A DNA stretch of 40,472 nt from Neocallimastix lanati (nom. inval.) (taxonomy: Eukaryota > Neocallimastigomycota > Neocallimastigomycetes > Neocallimastigales > Neocallimastigaceae). Under the pieces are notes generated by a model, which made no database searches, was not told the DNA's origin, and worked only from the letters and a program-made list of their open reading frames with translations. The first letter of the stretch is position 1; each line of letters starts with the position of its first letter. The stretch is from positions 1 to 40,472 of the forward strand of contig JACVTC010000351.1 in assembly GCA_016946835.1 (NCBI GenBank). Direction: 5' to 3'. The position numbers were made by a program, and so were the translations under genes. Positions 31,246 through 39,690 of the stretch are shown one piece after another.

Positions 31246-31377
31246 CTTACGCCTTCGGTGACGTAAGCTCCTTATTCGCCAGTGCTTGGAAAGTACCCGC
31301 ACCTTCGTGTGTTGAAACGTTGAAGGTTGAACTATTATTACCGGGTCGGTAACCAAATACCTTCGTCTACTTTCCAA
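31246..31377 (-). other. Predicted structured RNA domain in the 5' leader of element E
   Basis: CTTACG (31246-31251) pairs with CGTAAG (31262-31267) as one hairpin. Next, TTGGAAAGTA (31286-31295) pairs perfectly with TACTTTCCAA (31368-31377). This 10-bp stem encloses two further hairpins: ACCTTC/GAAGGT (31301-31306, 31322-31327) and TTACC/GGTAA (31338-31342, 31348-31352). It is the most GC-rich part of the element outside the ORFs and lies about 310-440 nt from the 5' LTR. A role in packaging, dimerisation or translation is inference. Confidence 0.6.
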
Positions 31378-31667
31378 TTAATCTCCAAATTAACTACTAT
31401 TCAATAACCTACTATGAATAGAGTTAATTTGTTGCTATCTGAGAATACACTGTGTATGAGCTCTATCCGCTCCTTGTTATAATTTTACAAAATTTGTTTT
31501 TTTAGAATCTTAATTTTACTTATTTAAAAAAAATTTTTTTTTATATATATATATCAAACAAGCGCCATGGGTTAATCAAAGGATTAACGACTTACTTGTT
31601 TATCAATATAAAATAAAAAAAAAATTAAAAAAAAATCTATGTTATTTACTATTATTTCTATTTAATT

Positions 31668-31684
31668 CCCCGATATCTCCACCA
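31668..31684 (-). promoter_or_regulatory. tRNA primer-binding site of element E
   Basis: The minus strand reads TGGTGGAGATATCGGGG, six bases (TTTATA) after the LTR end. Its complement ends CTCCACCA, fitting a tRNA 3' end. The tRNA cannot be named from this window. Confidence 0.7.
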
Positions 31685-31690
31685 TATAAA

Positions 31691-31988
31691 TGTTAAGGTT
31701 TTAGAGAATTAAATAAAAATAAAGTAAGGAAACACAAATTTTATTTATTTATTTATTATTTTTATTTATAAATTTATTTGATTTTATTTGATGATATTTA
31801 AAAATTAGTAGCAAAATTTACAACTATTTATACTTTTTTTCAAGGCATAAAAGTTGTTCTTGCCACTAAATTACATTTTATTTATTTTTTTTTTTAAAAA
31901 CTATTAAATTTAAATTGATTTTTATAATTAATTATATAAAATTTAATTATAACAATATAAATAAAATACATTTATAATATTAATAAAA

Positions 31989-32041
<53 letters not shown>

Positions 32042-32537
32042 TTATTTATTTAAAAATATCTAAAATATTACTAATAAGAATTTATTTAATTGGCTATAAT
32101 TTTTATTACAATCTGTTAAAATATTCAAATAAAAATAAAAATACTATTCTAATATAAAGGTTTTTAATAAAATAAAATATTTTTCAATATAAAATAAAAC
32201 ATTTCGATATAAAATTTTATAATAAAAAGTTAAAATATAATATATAAATTTTTAATTATCAATATATAAAAATATTATTAATATAAATTTTCATTATTAA
32301 TATAAAAAAAATAAGATTTATTATTAATATTGCTAATATAAGTTTTAAATATATAAAAATATTACTATTAATATAAGATTTAATATAAAAATATAAAGTT
32401 TAATATAATTTTTGATTTAATTTTTGATCTTTGGATTTAAAAATTTATTAAAGTACAAAAATAATAATGTACACATAATGTATTAGAAATAAATCGTAGA
32501 TTTAATTAAGAATGCATTATTTAGTACATTCTTATCA
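31691..32537 (-). repeat. 5' LTR of element E (847 bp)
   Basis: It matches 24465-25376 apart from shorter T and TTTTA tracts and a few single-base differences. A T run of about 49 lies at 31991-32039. It ends at 32537, directly against the truncated 5' LTR of element F. Confidence 0.9.
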
Positions 32538-32552
32538 AAAAAACTAGAAATT

Positions 32553-32621
32553 AGAATGCTGGCATAGTGGTTAGTCACTATGACCTCAGCCTGAACCACT
32601 AGGGTTCGACTCACACCTTTA
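32553..32621 (+). promoter_or_regulatory. tRNA-like sequence with A and B boxes inside the LTR of element F
   Basis: The A-box-like TGGCATAGTGGT (32560-32571) and B-box-like GGTTCGACTCA (32603-32613) are 43 bp apart, the spacing of a real tRNA gene. The stems are too mismatched for a functional tRNA, so this is a tRNA-derived or tRNA-mimicking segment. The second copy lies at 37494-37548. Confidence 0.6.
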
Positions 32622-32893
32622 CTAAAATTTTATATCATTTAAATTTTAAAGAATTTTTATACTTCATTTCTGTATTTGTTTCTGTATTTGTTTCTGTATA
32701 AATTTCTATAAAAAAAAATTAACAAAAGAAATTCTTAGAAATTAATAGAAACAAATCAGATAGAAATTCTATTTTAATTTATCTTTTATCATTATTTCTT
32801 TTAGATTCTTTTTAACCGAAAATAATCAATTTTTATGAAACTTTTTAATGATTTTATGGTTTTAAATTTTTATGGATTTAAATTTTGAAAAAC

Positions 32894-32956
32894 TATAAAT
32901 AGGAGTGAATTTCGCAGCCAAAAAAAAAAAATATTTTAAAAAATTGTGTTTTTATT
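32894..32956 (+). promoter_or_regulatory. Core promoter of element F: TATA box and presumed start site
   Basis: TATAAATAGG at 32894-32903 stands about 50 bp before GTGTTTTTATT (32946-32956). The latter is placed as the RNA 5' end because it is complementary to the priming site at the LTR edge. The 3' LTR has the same pair near 37825-37895. Confidence 0.6.
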
Positions 32957-33136
32957 AATTATTAAATTAATTAATAAGTAATTCGAAATATTACAATAAT
33001 TAATCTTTATAATTAATATTTTTAAATTTCTTAATTAATAAAACTATATTTTAAAAAACCAAATTACTTATTAATCAAAAAGTGCTTACCTATTGTGTTA
33101 CACTCTTTAAAACACGGATATTCCAATATTCGTTAC

Positions 33137-33147
33137 AATAAAAACAC
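33137..33147 (+). promoter_or_regulatory. Self-priming primer-binding site of element F
   Basis: AATAAAAACAC, starting on the last base of the 5' LTR, is the exact reverse complement of GTGTTTTTATT inside the LTR (32946-32956). Eleven pairs, position at the LTR edge and absence of a TGG-type site match the Tf1/sushi self-priming scheme. Confidence 0.7.
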
Positions 33148-33180
33148 CACTAAACTAAGCACAATACCTTTGCACTTTTA

Positions 33181-33521
33181 CTCTTTTTGGAACCCCGTTA
33201 AGGAATCCCATTTTCTACTACTATTTTTGGAACCCCGTTAAGGAATCCCATTTTCTACTACTATTTTTGGAACCCCGTTAAGGAATCCCATTTTCTACTA
33301 CTATTTTTGGAACCCCGTTAAGGAATCCCATTTTCTACTACTATTTTTGGAACACCGTTAAGGAATCCCATTTACTACTATTCTTTTTTGGAACCCCGTT
33401 AAGGAATCCCATTCTCTACTACTCTTTTTGGAACCCCGTTAAGTAATCCCATTCTCTATTACTCTTTTTGGAACCCCGTTAAGGAATCCCATTTTCTACT
33501 ATTTTTGAAACCACTTACCAA
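33181..33521 (+). repeat. 40-bp tandem repeat in the 5' leader of element F (8 copies)
   Basis: Eight copies begin with TTTTTGGAACCCCGTTAAGG and continue AATCCCATTTTCTACTACTA. The first five are exactly 40 bp apart (GGA at 33189, 33229, 33269, 33309, 33349), then 41, 40 and 40. A ninth degenerate half copy follows near 33503. GGA...TCC and CC...GG within the unit can form a small hairpin. Confidence 0.92.
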
Positions 33522-34091
33522 GACTATAAATTTTTCTACCAAAATTCATGCATGAATTTATAAATTCAATCGGAACCCTTGAATTTTACTATATATTAAA
33601 ATTATTAATATTTTCAATAATCCATATAACCATCCTTGAAATTAAAATTATTTATATTGAAATTAAATATTTACTTCTTCTAATAATTAATTATATTGTA
33701 TATTTATTATTCAATCAAAATCAATAATTATAATAATTAAAAAAAAAAAAAAAAAAAAAAAAAATTAGTAATAATTAATATTTAATAATTAATATTTAAT
33801 AATTAATAATAATAATTAATAATCAATAATTAGTAATAATTAATAATTAATAATTAATAATTAGTAATAATCAATATTCAATAATTAGTAATAATTAATA
33901 GTAATAATCAATATTCAATAATTAGTAATAATTAATAATAATAATTAATAATAATTAGTAATAATCAATATTTAATAATTAATAATAATTAATAATTAAT
34001 AATAATAATTAATAATAATTAGTAATAATCAATATTTAATAATTAATAATAATTAATAATTAATAATTAATAATTAGTAATCAATAATTAG

Positions 34092-34144
<53 letters not shown>
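33522..34144 (+). repeat. Leader of element F: AAT minisatellite and poly(A) tracts
   Basis: Positions 33522-33735 are plain AT sequence. A poly(A) run (about 33738-33763) is followed to about 34090 by an irregular repeat of TTAATAATAATTAATAATTA-type units with occasional TAGTAATAATCAATA variants. A second run of about 50 A (34096-34145) runs straight into the gag start codon. Confidence 0.85.
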
Positions 34145-34148
<4 letters not shown>

Positions 34149-37132
34149 AAGAAGTAAACAATAGTAATGCAACACTCAAGGATGGATTCGCCGGCGATAG
34201 AAGGTATTTTAAAGGATTCCTCGCTAAAATTGAACTTCTTTTTATGATCTATCCAGATAGATTCGTTGATGATGAATCAAAAGTGGTATACATTATTTCA
34301 AGACTATATGGAACCGCTATGAACTGGGCAGCAACGTTAATTGAAAACATGGATCCATGCCTAGGTAATTACGAAGAATTCATCGAACGAATGAAATCGG
34401 TTTTTGGGAATAATGACGCAACTTTCGTGGCAAACCATAGGTTAAGAACAATAAAGCAAAAAAGAATCGGTGATATTCAACATTACATCATGGAATTCAA
34501 CCGATATGCTGATGATTCATCTTGGAACGAAGAAGCCAAGATGGATGCTTTCTTGGATGGATTACAAGACCAAATAGCTACCAGAATACTCGAAATGTTT
34601 CCAGGACCCCGTTCATTATTCGCAATGCAAACAATTGCTTCCAGAATCGATAGCCGCATATCAAACCATCGAAACTTTAATAACTTAACCAACCGACAAA
34701 ACAACAATAATAGTAATACTAGAAACAATTTTAAAAGAAACGCTGGTAAAAAACCTTTTCAATCCAAACCTAATAAAACCCATGGACCTCTTTCAAAAGA
34801 AGAGAAAGAAAGAAGAAGAAAGGAAAACCTCTGCCTCTATTGTGGATCTACTGACCACCAACTTGATAATTGCCCCATTAAAAACAGAAAAAGAAACAAT
34901 AATAACAGTACAAGCAGTAATACTACTTACGTAACAAATCCAGAAACAACCAAACCAAGACCAAGACTCTCTGATAATCCCAATGTTAAAACTGCAACCT
35001 TTGAATTCAATATAAGTACCTCAAACGCTTCTGTTAAAACCAAAATTTTAATTGACTCCGGATCACAATTAAATCTTATGGATATCTACTTCGCAAAAGA
35101 AAATAATATTCCCTTCGAAAAACAAAATGTTGTCCCACAAGTCTCCGGTATAGGTGGAAATCAAACTATATTAGGCAAAACCATGCCACTCTCCCTCACT
35201 TATGATAATCACAAATGCTTAGCTGAATTCTACATCATCGATTTACCCTCTTACTGCTGCATACTTGGCTCTGAATGGCTCTGTACCCATAATCCAATGA
35301 TAAATTTCTCTGAAAAGAAACTTTGCTTTAAATCAAGTTATTGCACTAATAATTGCCTGGTTATTCCTATGACTTTCACTGCTCACGTTACAGAAAAAGA
35401 ACCCCAACTTGATGATGAAACCTTAGAATCAATTAATCAACCTGAAACGAACAATCTTCCTGAAAAGCTTTTGCAATTTATTGATGTCTTCGATGAAAAA
35501 TCTGCCAACAAACTACCACCTCATCGTCAATATGATTGTGAGATAAAACTAAAACCCGATGCAAAACTGTTTTATGGCTCAATCAATGGAAAACCCGATG
35601 CGCTCTCAAGAAGACCTGATTATGCTGCTTCTGAACAAAATTCTAATGAAATCCCCTTCTCAGTGCTCCGTCCTGAAAACTTTGCTGCTTTCCCAACTTC
35701 CGCTGTATCTTTCACTGAAGAAATCCTTTCCGAATGTAAAAACGATTCATTTTATCATAACGTTTGTGACTACCTTGGAAATAACAAGCTCCCAATCCCA
35801 CATCCTAAAATCGATAAATTCTCACTTAGTAACGGTTACCTTCTCTTTGACAACAAACTTTATATTCCGCCTAACTGCCGCTCACACGCTTTTAAGATCT
35901 GCCATGACTCTCCCTCCGCTGGTCACTTCGGAATTCGAAAAACAATTAATCTTTTAAATCGCGACTTTTGGTGGCCCTCGCTTAACTCTGATGCTAAAGA
36001 CTATATTCGCTCCTGCGAAACTTGCTGCCGTTCTAAGGACTCAAGACACAATCCTTATGGATACTTACAACCGCTTGAAATTCCTAATCGCCCTTGGATC
36101 TCTATTGCTATGGATTTTATTACCGATCTCCCTGAATCTTCTGGTTTTACTTGTATCTTTGTCATTGTCGACCGCTTCTCTAAAATGTGCCACTTTATTC
36201 CTTTTGAAAACGTTCCTTCCGCCCCTGACACTGCTTCTGCTTTTATGAAAACCGTCTTTCGACTCCACGGCTTACCAAATGAAATTCTATCCGATAGAGG
36301 AACCCAATTTACCTCTAAATTTTGGACTGCTGTTTGTGATGCCCTCGACATTAAGTTGAAGTTCTCTTCTCCATCCCATCACCAAACTAACGGTTTGACG
36401 GAGAGGGTGAACTCCGTTATTGAACAATATTTAAGATGTTTTGCTAACTACAAAGGATCTAATTGGAATAACTATCTTTATCTGGCCGAATTCAGTTACA
36501 ACAATGCAATCCAGGAATCGTCTAATTACTCACCTTTCTATGCAAATTATGGATTCAATCCTAGGCATTCACCAGAAATACCAAGTAACATCGATGTACC
36601 AAGAGCTGAAGACTTTGTAGTAAATTTATCTGATCTCTCTAAGGAATTAAAAAAGAATTTGGAAACCGCCTCTAAGAAACAAGAAAACTTTGCAAATAAA
36701 CACAGAACCCAAGCCCCAGAATTCAAGAAAAATGATAAAGTATGGCTGGATAGTTCTCTCATTTTAAGAAACAAAAACAAAAAACTTAAACCAAGAAAAT
36801 TAGGACCTTTCAAAATTATAAAGAAAATCTCTCCGGTAACTTACAAATTAGATCTACCAAAGAAGTATAGAATTCATCCAATTATACATGTATCCGAATT
36901 AGAACCATATTATGAAGACAATTTTAATAGAACTCAAGCACCACCTCCACCGGTTATCATAGATGATGAAGAAGAATATGAAGTTGAAAAGATTCTGGAT
37001 AAAAGAAAACATTATGGAAAAATTCAATATTTCATCAAATGGAAAGGATACTCACTATCTGATGCCTCGTGGGAACCTGAATCCAACCTCAACTGCCCTG
37101 AACTAATCAAAGAATTTAATGAGTCCAACTAA
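34145..37132 (+). CDS. Fused Gag-protease-integrase-chromodomain protein of element F (RT and RNase H deleted in frame)
   Basis: A single 995-codon ORF, with the ATG as first codon after a poly(A) tract. Order: capsid-like Gag (residues about 1-180), zinc knuckle CLYCGSTDHQLDNC near 229, and retropepsin LIDSGSQLNLMD near 303 with psi-loop CILGSEWL. Next comes the pre-RT motif LPPHRQYDCEIKLKPDAKLF near 457-476. At about 478 (nt 35578) this joins directly to GKPDALSRRPDY, the end of RNase H in related elements; about 400 residues of RT and RNase H are absent. The integrase is complete: zinc finger HDSPSAGHFG and CETC (587-625), D near 655 (IAMDFIT), D near 716 (LSDRGTQF), E near 753 (LTERVNS), and a GPF module near 888. 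A chromodomain (about 947-990, KWKGYSLSDASWEPE) ends the protein. No frameshift or stop is present. It is probably a non-autonomous derivative. Confidence 0.92.
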
Positions 37133-37200
37133 ATATAAATCATTTAATCAAAAATAAATTTTATTTCATCAAAGTACTATTAATCATTCTAACTTATGAT

Positions 37201-37237
<37 letters not shown>

Positions 37238-37458
37238 ATTTTATATTATTCAAAAACATTTATTCTAGATAGTTTTATTTTTATACTTTATTTTTAAAAC
37301 TTAAAATTCATGTAATTTTTATTATTCAATGTATTAATTAAATTATCACTCCTATAAGTATTTTAGTTATAGTTTATTATTATAAAAGTTAGAAATTAGA
37401 AATAGTTTAGATTTAAAGCAAAAGATTCGTCTGGCATCCGAATCCTAGAGGAGGACCA
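37133..37458 (+). other. 3' untranslated region and polypurine tract of element F
   Basis: AT-rich sequence with a poly(A) run of about 28 (37207-37234). It ends in the purine-rich AGAGGAGGACCA (37447-37458) directly before the LTR start TGTAACGAAT, which fits a PPT. Confidence 0.75.
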
Positions 37459-38072
37459 TGTAACGAATCTTAAAAAACTAGAAATTAGAATGCTGGCATA
37501 GTGGTTAGTCACTATGACCTCAAGCCTGAACCACTAGGGTTCGACTCACACCTTTACTAAAATTTTATATCATTTAAATTTTAAAGAATTTTTATACTTC
37601 ATTTCTGTATTTGTTTCTGTATTTGTTTCTGTATAAATTTCTATAAAAAAAATTAACAAAAGAAATTCTTAGAAATTAATAGAACAAATCAGATAGAAAT
37701 TCTATTTTAATTTATCTTTATCATTATTTCTTTTAGATTCTTTTTAACCGAAAATAATCAATTTTTATGAAACTTTTTTAATGATTTTATGGTTTTAAAT
37801 TTTTATGGATTTAAATTTTGAAAAACTATAAATAGGAGTGAATTTCGCAGGCCAAAAAAAAAAAAATATTTAAAAAATTGTGTTTTTATTAATTATTAAA
37901 TTAATTAATAAGTAATTCGAAATATTACAATAATTAATCTTTATAATTAATATTTTTAAATTTCTTAATTAATAAAACTATATTTTAAAAAAACCAAATT
38001 ACTTATTAATCAAAAAGTGCTTACCTATTGTGTTACACTCTTTAAAACACGGATATTCCAATATTCGTTACA
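37459..38072 (+). repeat. 3' LTR of element F (614 bp)
   Basis: Complete, with a 10-bp terminal inverted repeat TGTAACGAAT...ATTCGTTACA. It includes the tRNA-like boxes (37494-37548), a TATA box and the GTGTTTTTATT site. It differs from the 5' copy by small indels, e.g. one extra A within ACCTCAAGCC. Confidence 0.92.
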
Positions 38073-38923
38073 ATGCCAAATACAGTATTTAATATTTATA
38101 TTAGGAAATATTTTTTAACTGCTTTGGATATGCCTTTTTCAAAATCGCAATGTACATTTTTTGGTTCAGTTATAATATTATTATTAGAATTTTGTTTTTA
38201 ATTTATTGAATAACATTTTATATGTTTTTTGCTTTTTATTTCTTAATATTGCATAAGAAGTAGTATAAAAACTATTCAATTCTTTAACGTAAGTTCTAGT
38301 AATAAACACTTGTTGACTAAATTTAGGTGCAATATAAAAAGTACCATCCACAAATATATCATTATTATATTTCTTAAATAATTTTGCTTGAAAAGGGGAT
38401 TGAAAAATTACTAAATCAGAATTTTTGAATATCATAAAATCTTCATTTCGTTCAGTTTTATAATATTCAGATTCATTAGGAATTTCATTAAAAGTTGTTA
38501 CATTGGATGGTAGTTTTTTATTAATACTTCTTAATATTAGAGTTTTAACTGAAATATATTCTGGACACGGATATATAAATCCCATTTCTTTAGAAATTTC
38601 ATTATATAGTCTTTTCGTTTTATATCAAAAGGATTTGAATGTTTTTTAATTTCATCTTTAATTTTATGTTTCATTACAGATAGGGATACACTATATTCGT
38701 TTCCAGGATGATTATGTAAACTCTCATATTTTAAGATTTCTTTCCCATTATTTAAAATAATAAAAGATTTACATTTATTATTTTTTTTATATTCGGTACA
38801 TTTATAAACTCTTGAATTATCTTTCCTTGAATGTGAAAAATTAAATTTATATTGTTTATTAATAATGATTTGTTCTTCTCCTTTATTAGACTCACTTATA
38901 TAAATAGTTATGTTTTCTTCCAT
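38073..38923 (-). pseudogene. FLYWCH zinc-finger MULE transposase, broken and interrupted by element F
   Basis: The minus-strand start is at 38923. The first 128-codon frame (38537-38923) carries a FLYWCH-type zinc finger at residues about 20-75 (YKFNFSHSR, YKC, NKC, LHNHPG). A frame change near 38580 leads to the second piece (38184-38585), with the beginning of a MULE transposase domain (DIFVDGTFY, with the first catalytic Asp; QKTYKMLFNKLK). A further shift near 38180 leads to EPKNVHCDFEKGISKAV (second catalytic Asp). A last shift leads to the start of the conserved CxWH motif (YCIWH), which ends exactly at the LTR of element F. The C-terminal third, with the catalytic Glu, is absent from the window. 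At least three frameshifts make it a pseudogene independent of F's insertion. Confidence 0.8.
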
Positions 38924-39335
38924 TTATAAATTTTAATATATAGTTTTTAATTATATCTTTTAAATTATTATATTAATTATCTAAATATTATTTTTTAATA
39001 TTAATTCTGAACAATTAAATATTCAATTTTTTTTAAAAGATAAAAAGTATTTTAATTATTCCTTTTTCTTTTAATTTTTTTTAAAAAAAAAAAACAGATA
39101 CATAAAGTATATATGAAAATATTTTAATTTTTATTATTTAAAAATAAATTATTTATTTAATGTATATAAAAAAATTTAATTATTTATTTATTCTAAATTA
39201 ATATTAATTATTTTTTTTAATATATACTAATAAAGAATTTATGAATTAATTAATTATTTTATTTATATTATAATCTAATTAAATTATTAACTTTTAAGTC
39301 TTTTTAAAACAACAAATATATATAGCATTTTTTAG
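38924..39335. other. AT-rich intergenic, no recognisable feature
   Basis: Upstream side of the MULE gene. It contains only AT tracts and short homopolymers. If the transposon had terminal inverted repeats, one end should lie in or beyond this stretch, but I could not recognise it. Confidence 0.5.
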
Positions 39336-39339
39336 CATA

Positions 39340-39690
39340 TAAAGTAGAACTGGGCTTTCTACTGGTTGTTATGTGGCGGACTTAATAATCATCTGGTATC
39401 TATTCATTATCTGATTTTCCCGATGGGGTTTGGAGAAAGGGTAAAGGGGTTATAATGGCACAATTTCAGGTAAGTATTAATTCCGCTCCTACCATTATTG
39501 GATTGCCACGTATTTAATTTCTATATTTGATCACCCATGGCATCCTAGTGTAGTTGTATAGCCTATACTGTGAGGGTTACGAGTTCAATTTCTATAGGAT
39601 AACACGGATGTTATTTGGCAAGACATGTCTACTGGAGCTACCTCTGCTTAGGAATTTGGAGCGCCGACGTCGTACTGATATAGTATAATA
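39340..39690. other. Unexplained higher-GC island without ORF
   Basis: It stands out sharply from the surrounding AT sequence. It starts with a hairpin, AGTAGAA/TTCTACT (39344-39364). It includes CAGGTAAGTAT (39468-39478), a perfect 5' splice-site consensus after a short ATGGCACAATTTCAG. From about 39540 to 39605 there is a tRNA-like segment (TAGTGTAGTTGTATAG as a weak A box; GAGTTCAATTTC as a weak B box; ATCCTA and TAGGAT as possible acceptor arms). No protein frame is convincing. It could be a SINE-like element, a non-coding RNA or a regulatory remnant. Confidence 0.4.

Larger units (their letters stand above)
24465..32537 (-). mobile_element. Element E: full-length Ty3/gypsy retrotransposon
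   Basis: 8073 bp. LTRs at 24465-25376 and 31691-32537 begin TGTTAAGG and end TTCTTATCA. In minus-strand order the element has a PBS (31684-31668), a 1.4-kb leader with structured RNA and tandem hairpins, gag, a -1 frameshift signal, protease, RT, RNase H, integrase and a PPT (25388-25377). The LTRs are nearly identical apart from the lengths of poly(T) and TTTTA repeats. The single coding lesion seen is one extra base in gag. The bases outside the two LTRs (CAAGT on the left, AAAAA on the right) do not match, so no target-site duplication is visible. Confidence 0.93.
32538..33137 (+). repeat. 5' LTR of element F (first 13 bp missing)
   Basis: It is the same as 37472-38072. It contains tRNA-like A and B boxes (32560-32613), a TATA box (TATAAATAGG, 32894-32903) and the presumed RNA start GTGTTTTTATT (32946-32956). 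Confidence 0.9.
32538..38072 (+). mobile_element. Element F: chromovirus lacking reverse transcriptase and RNase H
   Basis: 5535 bp. The direct repeats 32538-33137 and 37459-38072 are its LTRs. The complete right copy starts TGTAACGAAT and ends ATTCGTTACA, a 10-bp terminal inverted repeat. The left copy lacks the first 13 bases, where element E abuts. Between them are a self-priming site, a 40-bp tandem repeat, an AAT-type minisatellite, a poly(A) tract, one 995-codon ORF and a PPT. LTR copies differ only by a few one- or two-base changes, so the insertion is young. F lies inside a MULE transposase gene. Confidence 0.92.

Noticed and set aside
32553-32621. A functional tRNA gene inside F's LTR.
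   Set aside because: Acceptor and T-stem positions are largely unpaired; only the boxes and their spacing are preserved.
33181-33521. Regular 40-bp repeats could be mistaken for a CRISPR array.
   Set aside because: The units are contiguous with no variable spacers, lie in a retrotransposon leader, and the genome is eukaryotic.
34483-36813. Frames on both strands overlapping the F ORF.
   Set aside because: They overlap the conserved Gag-integrase frame, show no domain similarity, and are explained by the longer ORF.
39468-39478. The reverse complement of CAGGTAAGTAT reads ATACTTACCTG, like the 5' end of a U1 snRNA.
   Set aside because: The following minus-strand sequence lacks the U1-70K loop motif and the expected stem-loops. 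The plus strand simply matches a splice-donor consensus, which by nature is complementary to U1.
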